From NCBI RefSeq assembly GCF_000348985.1, contig NC_035932.1, forward strand, positions 434,001 through 498,000: a stretch of 64,000 nt of DNA, in the 5' to 3' direction. The position numbers and the translations under genes are program-made. The notes under the pieces were generated by a model. That model was not told the origin of the DNA. It ran no database searches and saw only the letters and a list, made by a program, of their open reading frames with translations. This document shows positions 9,601 through 17,982 of the stretch, piece after piece (positions within the stretch are counted from its first letter, which is position 1; every line of letters begins with the position of its first letter). The stretch is from Huiozyma naganishii CBS 8797. Its lineage: Eukaryota > Ascomycota > Saccharomycetes > Saccharomycetales > Saccharomycetaceae.

Positions 9601-9705
9601 TGCTAACGGTTCTGGACTCGCCTGCTGCGCCGTATCTTCTTGTACCGTCGTTTCAATTGGAGTCTCACTTCTTGGGGCAACTTCCTCCTCACCATCCTCT
9701 ACCAT
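6607..9705 (-). CDS. VPS3: CORVET tethering subunit Vps3
   Basis: Subunit of the CORVET complex that tethers endosomes through the Rab Vps21 (S. cerevisiae Vps3 is 1011 aa; here 1032). An acidic, Ser/Thr/Gln-rich disordered N-terminus spans about residues 1-120. A citron-homology-like beta-propeller follows from about 130 (TYTCFECYDEHVYLGTNTGE) to about 430. The rest is alpha-helical solenoid as in Vps39/TGFBRAP1 relatives. The gene is visibly AT-richer than its neighbours. It is convergent with RSM28, with 68 bp between stops, and upstream of PUF6 as in S. cerevisiae. Confidence 0.9.
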   Translation of the reverse strand: MVEDGEEEVAPRSETPIETTVQEDTAQQASPEPLATPQSDTVDSLSQGVSAGDQTGETAQSEDATLETGAETEEDVQRSPAKEHQPRNNSDVESQNTTKGDNQEKNDPDVISQKSSIPDTTPIDIGSGPYSIFPIIRDLPNDVTYTCFECYDEHVYLGTNTGELLHYFEIEEGHYMLVSRTHFDSTTSAPIERIILLPIIERALVFSNRQLFLFLLPEFAPVPNSHRVRKLNEVVLESWGGNKDKYRIIVFTKDGASILKVSETNFQRVRKLPDLKGITRASIKDKTLICSADNKYQIISLQNGQTTPLFKISEVESTVMAPIIVDLGSDEFLVCSGGETSKDEAMALILNYTGDISQGTLVLKEYPRAVHADYPHILITYDSGETCVYCLSTNEEPRIVQVMNSNKNNPLQLGKTLKKFKNFARDEKTAARRDSIVDKLRYTAYSSHTDISSAFQFRIDRERAHVEDLFEETTSNLLCDGHTLYGLIASPFFMRINSFTEDELTSIESYLELLSKKPKLSSFLSIEFKYLILLSLLLQLLHCQSIGIDIIKKWALQIEVIDLRILFILFGLRVYGECWAFNGLKSLVENLQSLKLVNKCSNNCSIVQILKLLRETLRKYGREGKGKHMAHYASISKTVDVNLFIELLKTTGDIDIGDFESENLEEIISLVADDPNCPKDLLQKLYEKRGMISEVITLLKDQGKVDEALSFMKSNVSKMTSQYIGDHLLDDIMFCIVALMEGEEDIETHYIKEILGILSAAKIDFHDLIERVDTQNLNVVLRVHILESIGVQKDSDKNFLINYYMGHLEETIQSGKLWELLDMFLEEYKHDFNYSKMDIRNYLLTRLKYNDRCENFLTKYDSLISVCGDDPRLLNVLKCEVSRIDRGNVLLILFFFKHGDEGLECSVLPPDQFFKVLMNVHDFSELDKLVTVDNLVEIMSHYSALATPTFAGSLIVELLQRNIQLVHGNATLLLAVLQDIPPDVPLSVMDSFLSPLLRDYDFRDRNMEIVKKFCKVELSIYNRAVASAASDT

Positions 9706-9971
9706 AACTGGTGGTTTTCCTGGCTAGATCCCTCTGGCCCACTAAGTACTGCGTAACCCTTTATTGGATTGACAACCAAAGTAACTATAAGTTCTTTACT
9801 TAGTGGTAACTACTTATGAAATTTCCTTTATATTGAAGCGGGTTCGTGGAAACCGCTGCTGACGATAGAGAATAGTATACAGAATGAGGGATATAGATAT
9901 GTACGGCATGCAACACCTCGCCGGGTCTAGTCCCCTTCCCCTTGTTGCTGTTTCGAAGCAGTCTTTAGCTC

Positions 9972-11855
9972 TCAATTCTTCAACAATTTGATTAGCAATT
10001 GGGCGCCCTTGTTGTCCTCTGCAGCGTCGATCTGTTTCTGTACAAACTTCAAATCTTTGACGAACTGTTCGCCGTCCTTCTGGGCTCTGAGTGTTTCGAA
10101 AAGAGCCACAATAGTGAATGAGCTGTCGCTGTTGTTAATCCATGCCAGTATGTTGGCAGAATCGATGATTTCGTCGTAGAACTTAGTAGCAAACGCAACA
10201 CCAAGACCCTTCACTTTGGTCAAAGGTTCCAACTTCTTCTCCTTGTTGTTCCACTTCCCACCCTGGATCATGGCCTTTAACAGCCTCGTTGAGAACGGTC
10301 TGTGTATTGGGTGGTCCTCGTCTGTGACATCACCTTTGAAAGTGACCGCAATAGAGTCCATCAAGTCTTGGAACTGTGCCTTGGCCTTGTCGTCTAACAA
10401 GTCGAACAACTCGTCACTGGTCAGCAACTCGGAGACAAACTGGCACCCGAAGTTTTCTTCCAAGATATCTTTGTGGTTCTTGTTGACGCTGCTGATGAAC
10501 AAGGGCCCGCACCTCTTTAGCAGTTCGTGCCTTCTGACAAGCGAGTCCTTCTTCGACGTCTCCTTGGACATTTCAACGTACCTTTCTAGTTCCTTCTTAA
10601 CATTTGGTGCAAAATATTTCCCGCTGAGTCCCATCAGTAAGTAAAGGAACGGTCTTCTTCCGTACTTATCGACGATGAATTCAGTGAAGAACTCCTTGAC
10701 GCAAGGTCCGAAGGTCTTAAAGACAAGCACAGTATCGTCTACCGTCAACAACAATGTGATAAACACAGAGTTCCCGTATTCGTTTTTGATCAGTTTCTCC
10801 CCGTGGTCCTTCAACCCCTTCAAGATGAGTTTCCTCTCCTTGGCCCCCGACTTGGCAATCAAAGTACACGCCACTTCAGAACCTTCAGGAGTGTGAACGA
10901 GTTCTGCAAACTGTTCGTGCAAGAGGTCGACCATCTCTAGGATTTCTTTGCCGTTCGCGATTTTGACAAACTCTCTCATGGCTGCGTGCAAGATTTGGAA
11001 CCCGGTGGAACCCTTCTCCACGGAGGCAGTGATTGTGCCAATCAAGTTCCTAGCGATGATACTTCTTTTTTCGACACTCTTCTCGCAGACATTTTCAATA
11101 GTCAAGTCCTTGTGGTCGTCTCTGAAAACGGCGTACTCGGACCCCCAGAACTCTTTGATCATCTGCTGTCTCTGGTCGTGGGACGCGTACAGCACAAACA
11201 GGTCCTCGACGACGTACGCACCCTCCTTGTGTCTCATAAGTTTCCTCAAGTGGCCGTGTAACTCGTCGACGATCAACTGTCTAGATTTCTTGGACCCGTA
11301 ATGCAGCAGCTTGACGAGCAAGTACTTCCCGTAAGAAGACGTCGCCAGGACGTAAAATTTACCCTTCAGCGCCTCGACGATCTGTTCCCTGCGCTCCTTG
11401 GTGGAGTACTTGACGAGTGTCTGCACTATACGCGACGCATCGTGCTTTAGGACAAGGTCGGCAATACGGTCCTTGGACAGTTCCCAAATCTCGTTGGACA
11501 ATTTCTCCCGCACGGGTTTGGGAATCGGCGGCGACTTCACCCTCAACCGCTCCCACACCGACTTGATCTGCTGGATCTCGGACCCAGACTTCCTCTGCAT
11601 CTTCCGCTCCTTCAGAAGCTTCCTTTGCTCCCCATGGTTAGACGACCCGTTGCCCTCCGCGGGCGCATCAGCTGCACCTTCATCACCAGAGACGCTCACA
11701 CTCTCGTCAGCGCTTGCCTCGGCACCGGCACCCTCGCTCTCGCTCAGGTCCAAGTTATCCTCCTCCTCTGAGGAATTGAGCGAAATTCTCGGTTTCTTCA
11801 CAATCTGTTCATCAGCCCTCGCAGCAGAACGTTTCTTCACAACACTAGGCGCCAT
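9972..11855 (-). CDS. PUF6: Pumilio-repeat protein Puf6
   Basis: Nucleolar Puf protein that represses ASH1 mRNA translation and takes part in 60S assembly (627 aa; 656 in S. cerevisiae). The N-terminus is basic (MAPSVVKKRSAARADEQIVKKPR), then acidic/Ser-rich to about residue 80, a pattern of nucleolar proteins. From about 120 there are degenerate Puf repeats (for example HDASRIVQTLVKYS and SSYGKYLLVKLLHYG), then a CPL-type C-terminal domain. Its promoter holds an RRPE and a PAC box, fitting ribosome-biogenesis control. ITR1, which lies between PUF6 and SEC20 in S. cerevisiae, is absent. Confidence 0.95.
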   Translation of the reverse strand: MAPSVVKKRSAARADEQIVKKPRISLNSSEEEDNLDLSESEGAGAEASADESVSVSGDEGAADAPAEGNGSSNHGEQRKLLKERKMQRKSGSEIQQIKSVWERLRVKSPPIPKPVREKLSNEIWELSKDRIADLVLKHDASRIVQTLVKYSTKERREQIVEALKGKFYVLATSSYGKYLLVKLLHYGSKKSRQLIVDELHGHLRKLMRHKEGAYVVEDLFVLYASHDQRQQMIKEFWGSEYAVFRDDHKDLTIENVCEKSVEKRSIIARNLIGTITASVEKGSTGFQILHAAMREFVKIANGKEILEMVDLLHEQFAELVHTPEGSEVACTLIAKSGAKERKLILKGLKDHGEKLIKNEYGNSVFITLLLTVDDTVLVFKTFGPCVKEFFTEFIVDKYGRRPFLYLLMGLSGKYFAPNVKKELERYVEMSKETSKKDSLVRRHELLKRCGPLFISSVNKNHKDILEENFGCQFVSELLTSDELFDLLDDKAKAQFQDLMDSIAVTFKGDVTDEDHPIHRPFSTRLLKAMIQGGKWNNKEKKLEPLTKVKGLGVAFATKFYDEIIDSANILAWINNSDSSFTIVALFETLRAQKDGEQFVKDLKFVQKQIDAAEDNKGAQLLIKLLKN

Positions 11856-11968
11856 ACTTCACACAATCTGGACACTGCAGCACTTATTCGAGCCGATACC
11901 GCATCCCAGACAACCTGGAAGAGATGAACCCAGAGGCTCATCGCTTTAAAACCTCGAAACGAAGCAGC

Positions 11969-12009
11969 GAAAAATTTTTCACTGCCAAAAAATGAGGACG
12001 CGATGAGCT
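11969..12009. promoter_or_regulatory. RRPE and PAC boxes of PUF6
   Basis: GAAAAATTTTTCA (11969-11981) matches the RRPE bound by Stb3. GCGATGAGCT (12000-12009) is a perfect PAC box, the site of Dot6/Tod6. They lie about 115-155 bp upstream of the PUF6 ATG, the usual arrangement for ribosome-biogenesis genes. Confidence 0.75.
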
Positions 12010-12077
12010 GCGAACCGGTGACAAGGGCGCTTGGGACCTGGACTCTCTGAGCTCTCTTCGCCTCGTTAGTTCATTGA

Positions 12078-13064
12078 TTACAGCTCGTCGTGTGTGAAGA
12101 GACGGTCGACTGCCTCGCTGACCGCGTTTTCAATGCTGTCCGTGATCGTAGAGGCGGAACTCGTAGTTGTTCCGCTGGCACTGGCACTGGCACTCACTGC
12201 AATTGCAATTGGCTGCTGGCGCATGGTGCGGCGGACAACCCCCGCGGAAACGAGCACCCCCCTGAAGAACTTGAACATCAGCCACAGGGCGAGTTTCGTA
12301 GGCATCTTGAATATACGTCTCCAAAGGACCCACGACACGGCAAGGCAGAGGAACCCGAGGGCCATGTACACGTTTCTGCGCTCCTGGTTCGACGCACTCT
12401 CGAGGGTCTTGACAAGCTTTGCCGTGCGGTGGAACACGAGCTCGAACTGGCCGTACTTGTCCTCGAGTTTGTTCAACGAAGCCGTCTGGCCCCGCAACTC
12501 GTCCAGGTTCAAGTCACTCTGCAGAACCCCAGACTGCAACATCTGGTTGCTCTTGATCAGGTTGCTCGTCAGCCGTTTCGTCTTCGACAGTAGCTGGTCC
12601 CGCGAGGAACCTTGCTGCAGGTTTGTCGTCTTTGTAGTTGTTGTCTCCGCAGGTACCGCCGCCGCGACAGAGTGTTCTCGAATACACTCGTCCCTCAATT
12701 GGTCCACCTGGTTGTTCATTGAAACAGTCTGCTGCTCGCTGCGCTCCAGCAGCGCCAACTGGAACTGCGTGCACCAGTTGACGAGCTCTAGCAACCGCTC
12801 GTAGTGCGCGACCTCTACCGCGGAGAACTGCCTCCAGCTGCCCTCGATGAGCTCCAACGCGTCACCAGCACCAACACGCCGCGCGTCGACTCGCCACCGC
12901 AACTTGCAGTACCTGTTACACTGGTTGAAGGCGGAGACAGCACACTTCACCAGCGTCTGGAAACCAAGCACGTCCCTGTGCAACTCCGGGGACCCGCCAA
13001 GCTCGCACAGCCGGACCAACATCGCACTTTGCAGAACACCGAGTCTACCCAGTATACCCTCCAT
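12078..13064 (-). CDS. SEC20: ER Q-SNARE Sec20 with HDEL tail
   Basis: SNARE of the Dsl1/Ufe1 complex that receives COPI vesicles at the ER (328 aa; 383 in S. cerevisiae). A cytosolic helical region fills residues 1-225, with a SNARE-like heptad segment around 165-225 (SKTKRLTSNLIKSNQMLQ). A transmembrane helix follows at about 235-252 (GFLCLAVSWVLWRR). The C-terminus is HDEL, the lumenal retrieval signal that is a hallmark of yeast Sec20. A second hydrophobic stretch (LALWLMFKFFRGVLVSAGVV, roughly 260-280) lies between the membrane helix and HDEL. Confidence 0.92.
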   Translation of the reverse strand: MEGILGRLGVLQSAMLVRLCELGGSPELHRDVLGFQTLVKCAVSAFNQCNRYCKLRWRVDARRVGAGDALELIEGSWRQFSAVEVAHYERLLELVNWCTQFQLALLERSEQQTVSMNNQVDQLRDECIREHSVAAAVPAETTTTKTTNLQQGSSRDQLLSKTKRLTSNLIKSNQMLQSGVLQSDLNLDELRGQTASLNKLEDKYGQFELVFHRTAKLVKTLESASNQERRNVYMALGFLCLAVSWVLWRRIFKMPTKLALWLMFKFFRGVLVSAGVVRRTMRQQPIAIAVSASASASGTTTSSASTITDSIENAVSEAVDRLFTHDEL

Positions 13065-13566
13065 TGCTCACACAGACACTACCAGTCCAATCCCAGTTTC
13101 AACAGCAACTTCAGCTTCGTCGTCCTCAGCTTCGTCCAAATTGAATATTAATTTGACACAACGTCAAGTAACAACAGTGATCACCGCAAGTTGCTACCTC
13201 ACTCTCTCTCTCACACGTCTGCCGTGCGTTGGTTGCTACTATTAGACACGGGCTGCGGGCAGAGTCCACCACCCAGAACCTCTCCAAAGCAACGAAGCAG
13301 AACAGTCTATTAAACGAGTCTCGCAACAGTTCGGAAAAAGCACCGTACCACGGACGCAACTACCGGCTCTGGACTATTGCACTCTCTCTGCCTCTCCGTC
13401 TCTTGCAATACTGCTTAGCTGCTATACGACATTCCAGTAGGTCATCTACTACCTTGTACCTTGTATCTTGTATATATATATATGTATATTGCTGGTCTCA
13501 TCTTGGTTCTTCATCACCACTTGTTGAGCACCCAAAGCACAGCCAGTCTGCCAATAACACAACACT
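13065..13566. other. Divergent promoter region between SEC20 and ERG24
   Basis: 502 bp with no gene. It holds two sterol-response-like elements (listed separately) and an alternating TA stretch at about 13471-13490 that could supply a TATA element for ERG24. Confidence 0.5.
13311..13429. promoter_or_regulatory. Two sterol regulatory elements upstream of ERG24
   Basis: TATACGA (13423-13429) is the reverse complement of TCGTATA, the core site of the Upc2/Ecm22 sterol regulators. TAAACGA (13311-13317) is the reverse complement of the TCGTTTA variant. They lie about 140 and 250 bp before the ERG24 ATG. Confidence 0.55.
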
Positions 13567-14847
13567 ATGGGCACCAGCAGCAACAGCAACGCAGAGCTGA
13601 ACCCTCGGACCACGCGGTTCGAGTTCTCAGGAGTCATCGGGGCCACGTTCCTGTCCCTGTTCCTGCCACTCTTCACCGTGTGGATCAACACTCGGATCAC
13701 CCCGGGGGCGTTGCTCCAACTAGATCTGGTGTACTACTTTAACTGGGCGCAGTCCGCACACCTGTGGATTCCCTACCTCGTGTGGTTCGTGACGCTTGCC
13801 CTTCTCGATGTCGTCTTGCCCGGTAAGTGGATGCTGGGCACGAAGCTACGTAACGGGAAGCAACTCAGTTACAAGATCAACGGTATAGCAAACTCGGCGC
13901 TCCTACTGCTTGTCCTTGCGACTCGTTGGCAGTTGACCAGTGGTCAGATGCCAGAGTTGCAGTTCCTGTACCGTCACAACACAGAGATCGCAGTCATCAC
14001 GATCCTGTTCTCTCTGTACCTCGCTACGTTCTGTTACATCAAGAGTTTCATCCCGGGGACACTGCTCGCCTTGGGGGGGAACTCAGGGAACGTAGTGTAC
14101 GATTGGTTCATCGGTAGAGAGCTGAACCCACGGTTATGCGGTGGGCTGTTCGACATCAAACTCTTCTGCGAGTTGAGACCAGGGATGCTCCTGTGGTTTC
14201 TCGTCAACCTGTCGTGCCTACACCACAACTATCTCGTCGTCCACGGCGGCGCTCACGTCAACGACGCTCTTTTGCTCATCACTCTGATGCAGAGTTTCTA
14301 CGTCTTTGACGGGGTCCTCAACGAGGAAGGTTTACTGACCATGATGGACATTGTCACCGATGGGTTCGGGTTCATGCTTGCGTTTGGCGACCTCACCTTT
14401 GTTCCCTTCACGTACTCGCTCCAAGCCCGGTACCTAAGCACTTGTACCCGCGACACAGGTGCGAGCAAACTCGCAGGGATCGTCCTGCTCATGGCCGTCG
14501 GTTACTACATCTTCCACTCCGCCAACAAGCAGAAGTCAGACTTCAGACAGGGAAAGCTTACCCAAATGAAGAGTATCGCCACGGCAAGGGGCACGAAGTT
14601 GCTCTGCGACGGGTGGTGGTCTAAGTCACAGCACATCAACTACTTGGGGGACTGGCTCATCTCGCTCTCCTGGTGCCTCACCACAGGGTTCGAGACCCCA
14701 TTGACGTACTACTACTCGATATACTTTGCGATCCTGCTTCTACACAGACAGGGCAGGGACGAGGAGAAGTGTCAGTCCAAGTACGGCAAGGACTGGGACG
14801 AGTACACGAGAAGAGTCCCCTACAAGATCGTCCCATACGTCTACTAG
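13567..14847 (+). CDS. ERG24: Sterol C-14 reductase
   Basis: Delta14-sterol reductase of the ERG4/ERG24 family, acting after Erg11 in ergosterol synthesis in the ER and using NADPH (426 aa; 438 in S. cerevisiae). It opens with LNPRTTRFEFSG..G, as Erg24 does, followed by multiple membrane helices. Conserved sites are KLSYKINGIANS, ALGGNSGNVVYDWFIGRELNPR and ITDGFGFMLAFGDL-type segments. The C-terminal reductase signature is LLCDGWWSKSQHINYLGDW, and the protein ends VPYKIVPYVY. It matches Erg24 rather than Erg4, and its neighbours HCH1 and POP3 agree with YNL280-282. Confidence 0.97.
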   Translation: MGTSSNSNAELNPRTTRFEFSGVIGATFLSLFLPLFTVWINTRITPGALLQLDLVYYFNWAQSAHLWIPYLVWFVTLALLDVVLPGKWMLGTKLRNGKQLSYKINGIANSALLLLVLATRWQLTSGQMPELQFLYRHNTEIAVITILFSLYLATFCYIKSFIPGTLLALGGNSGNVVYDWFIGRELNPRLCGGLFDIKLFCELRPGMLLWFLVNLSCLHHNYLVVHGGAHVNDALLLITLMQSFYVFDGVLNEEGLLTMMDIVTDGFGFMLAFGDLTFVPFTYSLQARYLSTCTRDTGASKLAGIVLLMAVGYYIFHSANKQKSDFRQGKLTQMKSIATARGTKLLCDGWWSKSQHINYLGDWLISLSWCLTTGFETPLTYYYSIYFAILLLHRQGRDEEKCQSKYGKDWDEYTRRVPYKIVPYVY

Positions 14848-14974
14848 AGACGTTCACACACACTCCCTCGTCGTATCTAAAGCATGTTTTTACCTCTTAC
14901 ATATGTTAGTTAGTTGATTTACTACGGTTGTTACACACATGTAATGCATATTGTCCTGACGCAAGGCCCGGTCG

Positions 14975-15457
14975 TCAACTTTCCTCCAAGTACTTGGAAT
15001 GCTCGTTGATCAAGTCCGTCTGGTACTCTAGCAACGTCGCCCTGAAGGAGGGCACGAACTGCTGCTTGACCAATTCCGTCAATCTCGCGTCCAACCCAGA
15101 AACTTTGATCTCGAAGTCATCCTCGTCATGCATGAATTCGGGGACCTGAACTGAACCAGCCACTGTCTCCGCGTCCTTCGTCTCTGCATCCGCACTAGCG
15201 TCCACCACAGCAACAATGTCGAACGCCAAGTCCAAATCGAAGTAGCAGATCGGTTTGCCCTTCCGCTGCGAGACGTTCGAGTCACCAGCGACTTTGTTCA
15301 CCTTCGAGATTTCCACACTGTGCACGGCACCCTCCTCTGCAGAGTCATTATTGACGTCCACTTTGAACCCGACAAGTCTCTCTGTCAGGTACTCCTGCGT
15401 CCAGGGCAGCGTGTTCTTGTCGACCCAGTGCCAATTGTTGGGATTCAAAACGACCAT
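14975..15457 (-). CDS. HCH1: Hsp90 co-chaperone Hch1
   Basis: Short Aha1-type Hsp90 co-chaperone (160 aa; 153 in S. cerevisiae) that binds the Hsp90 middle domain. It starts MVVLNPNNWHWVDKN, almost identical to Hch1, and carries the conserved GDSNVSQRKGKP (about 61-72) and VPEFMHDEDD. It lacks the second (AHSA1) domain of Aha1, which defines Hch1. The frame is open for 104 codons upstream, but that stretch does not resemble the family and contains the promoter, so the ATG at 15457 is chosen. A perfect heat-shock element lies upstream. Confidence 0.95.
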   Translation of the reverse strand: MVVLNPNNWHWVDKNTLPWTQEYLTERLVGFKVDVNNDSAEEGAVHSVEISKVNKVAGDSNVSQRKGKPICYFDLDLAFDIVAVVDASADAETKDAETVAGSVQVPEFMHDEDDFEIKVSGLDARLTELVKQQFVPSFRATLLEYQTDLINEHSKYLEES

Positions 15458-15836
15458 CGTCCTTGGTATATCTTGAGTTGAAAAGAATCGAAGTGGGAAG
15501 CTTTCAGGTGTTCCAAAAAAAGTGTCAGAGGGAGAGGGAAACTCACAAAGCAGAAACAACCCAAACGATGGATCTGTAACAAGCCAATGCGACACTACAG
15601 CACTGGAATACGTCCCATTGTGGTCCCGAACGCACTCGTCAAAAATTTTCCACGCTCTGCGAACAAAAACTCTGCCTGGGAACGGGACCACAGACGGTAC
15701 TAGACCTTCGAGAACCTTCGAACACGGCGGGACCCCCGGCAGCGTGCCATTGAGCATTGGCATTGGCACAACGTCGAGGGGAGAAATGTATCGTATCTTG
15801 TTGTCTTCTCTCTCTTGTTCTTCTCAACAGCATGTT
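15458..15836. other. HCH1 promoter / POP3 3' region
   Basis: 379 bp without a gene between the HCH1 start and the POP3 stop. The heat-shock element is listed separately; a second run of GAA units spaced by 5 bp starts at 15480 but does not form the canonical inverted pattern. Confidence 0.5.
15707..15719. promoter_or_regulatory. Perfect 3-unit heat-shock element upstream of HCH1
   Basis: TTC-GA-GAA-CC-TTC is three contiguous inverted nGAAn units, the canonical Hsf1 site. It sits about 250 bp before the HCH1 ATG and past the stop of POP3, so HCH1 is the likely target. Hsp90 co-chaperones are typical Hsf1 targets. Confidence 0.65.
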
Positions 15837-16436
15837 TCATTTCTGCTTGCGCTTCAACGGTGCAGTCGTCTTCAGCAGTTTGAGATCTGTCCGTTGGTAG
15901 GCGATCCCGTCCAGCCAGGGGAACCGCAGCGGGTCCGTCTTGTCCCTGACCGCAGCGACGAACTTCCCGTCGAGTTTGTCGTTGCAATGTACCAGCAGAA
16001 GCCCCTCCTTGCAGTACAGTGGTTCCGCCAAGAGCAGTTTGTGCGACCCCTGCGGCAATTGCACCAAAGTGACGGTCCCTCGAGAGGTGTAGCACATCAG
16101 GGGAACCTGCTGCAGCAAGACGGGCGGGATCCCGCTGTCCCGCGGGCACACGAACAGTATCGCGTCGAGTTCCTGTGGACCGCCGGCCGCACCGAGCAAT
16201 TTGACGATCTCGTTGTAATCTGTAGCGACGTCGAGCGGCCATTGCCCGCGCTCGACACCTTGCAAGTGCACGCACTTATTCAGCACTGTGCCCTTGAGCA
16301 ACTCCAGGACGACGGCCTGATCTTGTACGCGAGGCCACATGTGTGCCTCATTGACAAAGGGACTGCCCAGTACAGTCTTGTACACCTGTTTGCGCAGCGC
16401 GACTTTCTTCTCAATAGCACGCAGCGAAGACGACAT
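15837..16436 (-). CDS. POP3: RNase P/MRP protein subunit Pop3
   Basis: Protein subunit of nuclear RNase P and RNase MRP, acting in tRNA 5' maturation and rRNA processing (199 aa; 195 in S. cerevisiae). Diagnostic blocks are RKQVYKTVLGSPFVNEAHMWPRV (from residue 15), DAILFVCPRD, PPVLLQQVPLMCY, LVQLPQGS and RFPWLDGI, ending LKLLKTTAPLKRKQK. The ATG at 16436 is chosen over one 20 codons upstream because the product then begins like Pop3 (MSSSLRAIEKK). The order ERG24-HCH1-POP3 matches S. cerevisiae. Confidence 0.93.
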   Translation of the reverse strand: MSSSLRAIEKKVALRKQVYKTVLGSPFVNEAHMWPRVQDQAVVLELLKGTVLNKCVHLQGVERGQWPLDVATDYNEIVKLLGAAGGPQELDAILFVCPRDSGIPPVLLQQVPLMCYTSRGTVTLVQLPQGSHKLLLAEPLYCKEGLLLVHCNDKLDGKFVAAVRDKTDPLRFPWLDGIAYQRTDLKLLKTTAPLKRKQK

Positions 16437-17121
16437 GTGCAGACACCTAGTTGGTAGAATTGGATGGCTGAGGAGCATCAACATCAACAACATCAATCAT
16501 TATTCATCAACAGGCGTCTTGAAGTCATCGCAAGTTTCAAAATGAGCTGTTACCGTGCGACACGATTCGGCACCGCATGGCAGCAGCAAGTGGTTGTTGG
16601 GGGTCCTCGAGGGCTAGCAACAGGCGGTGATTGTACTCGTTGGAGTCCGTTGCGGATTATCTGCCATCTGTCAATTGAACTGGGGCGTCTCGGGGAAAGA
16701 GGGAAGAAACGTACCGTTTCTGGTCCCAAATAGCGATGCTGCTGTCGATAGGAGCAGTAGTAGCAGCAGTAGCAGTACCCAGGTGCAATTCATCGTCTTG
16801 TGTGCCATCTCGTAGGATCATCTTGCAACTGTCAAAACTGGCAATGCACCATCGCTGTACAAACGAAGTAAACTTGGTGATAGTGCTCGTAGAAAAGACC
16901 CAGAACAAAGCGAAAGCTTCACCAGCACCCTTTACCACTTCATAACACCAGTCAATCCATCAAGAGGGTCCCCGTTGCCACCTTTAGACCACCCGCTCTC
17001 GCCTCCCCCATAGTGTAAAACTGGTGTCTTTCTATATTTTAAAGGCTTTCCAAGGTCTTTACTACCACTGCAACTGACAGGATAACAAGGTACTCTTGTC
17101 TGCTGGAGAGGATCTGTCGCG
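16437..17121. other. Intergenic region where WSC2 is expected
   Basis: 685 bp between the divergent POP3 and MRPL10. In S. cerevisiae WSC2 lies here. Only short unrelated frames are visible, with no signal peptide, WSC Cys domain or Ser/Thr-rich tract, so no WSC2 remnant can be recognised. Confidence 0.6.
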
Positions 17122-17982
17122 ATGCTGGGTATCCGTTGTGGTTGGTCGCTTCACCCGCTGCGGTGCATGCGTGCGATACACTTGATCTCCACGCTGAAAC
17201 CGGCTGCAAACTCGACGAAGTCGTTCAAGAGACTCGGGCGTGGTGCATCGAGTAACAAGGGTAAGACGTCAGGGAGGGGCCAGAAGGGTCAGAAGGCTAG
17301 AGGGAAAGTGAAGGCGTGGTTTGAAGGTGGGCAGACGCCGATATACAAGCTATTCCCGAAAATTGGGTTCACAAACGTTCATGCAAGACCGCTCGTACCG
17401 TTGAACTTGGAGAGGATCGTTTGGTTCCATAGGAAGGGCAGGCTGAACCTCAATGAGGGTGAGGTGCTCGACATGAAGAAGATGCGCGATGCAGGGGTCG
17501 TTACTGGCAAAATCAAGTACGGAATCAAGCTTTTGGCGAGAGGCCAGTTCGAATTCAACCTACCGTGGAAAGTCGAAGCGTCGGCAGCGTCCACGAAGGC
17601 AATCGCAGCCATTGAACGTGCTGGAGGGTCCTTCGTCGCTAGGTACTTTTCGCCGATGTGCCTCAAGGCGCACTTGAGCCCAGGTTGGTTCATCAAAAGG
17701 ACGGGACGAGTGCCTCTCCCTGCAAGACCCATCAAGAGGAAGTACATCGACTACTATAGCAATCCAGACAAGAGAGGGTACCTGATAGTGGAAAATGACC
17801 CGTATTACCAAAGATTGCAAGAGGCTAAACGGACAGGGTTTAGTGGTGCAGCAAAGCATGCCGCCAAGAAATCCGCATTGGAGAGACAGTTGGACAAGCT
17901 GACTGAAAGGGGGAGATCCAATCAAGTGCACTCCACTTCTAAGATTGTAACTTTCGAGGAATACTCGAAGGGGATGGTATGA
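17122..17982 (+). CDS. MRPL10: Mitochondrial ribosomal protein uL15m (Mrpl10)
   Basis: Mitochondrial large-subunit protein of the L15 family (286 aa; 322 in S. cerevisiae). An Arg-rich presequence covers about residues 1-35. The uL15 hallmark [20 protein letters not shown] (40-59) follows, then [16 protein letters not shown] long C-terminal extension specific to the mitochondrial form includes [26 protein letters not shown] Puf3 element follows the stop. Confidence 0.95.
   Translation: MLGIRCGWSLHPLRCMRAIHLISTLKPAANSTKSFKRLGRGASSNKGKTSGRGQKGQKARGKVKAWFEGGQTPIYKLFPKIGFTNVHARPLVPLNLERIVWFHRKGRLNLNEGEVLDMKKMRDAGVVTGKIKYGIKLLARGQFEFNLPWKVEASAASTKAIAAIERAGGSFVARYFSPMCLKAHLSPGWFIKRTGRVPLPARPIKRKYIDYYSNPDKRGYLIVENDPYYQRLQEAKRTGFSGAAKHAAKKSALERQLDKLTERGRSNQVHSTSKIVTFEEYSKGMV

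Noticed and set aside
15458..15769. 104-codon in-frame extension of HCH1
   Set aside because: Not like any Aha1-family N-terminus, and it overlaps the heat-shock element; the protein clearly starts at MVVLNPNNWHW.
16657..16938. 93-codon minus-strand open frame at the missing WSC2 locus
   Set aside because: Lacks a signal peptide, WSC Cys pattern or Ser/Thr-rich stalk, and lies on the wrong strand.
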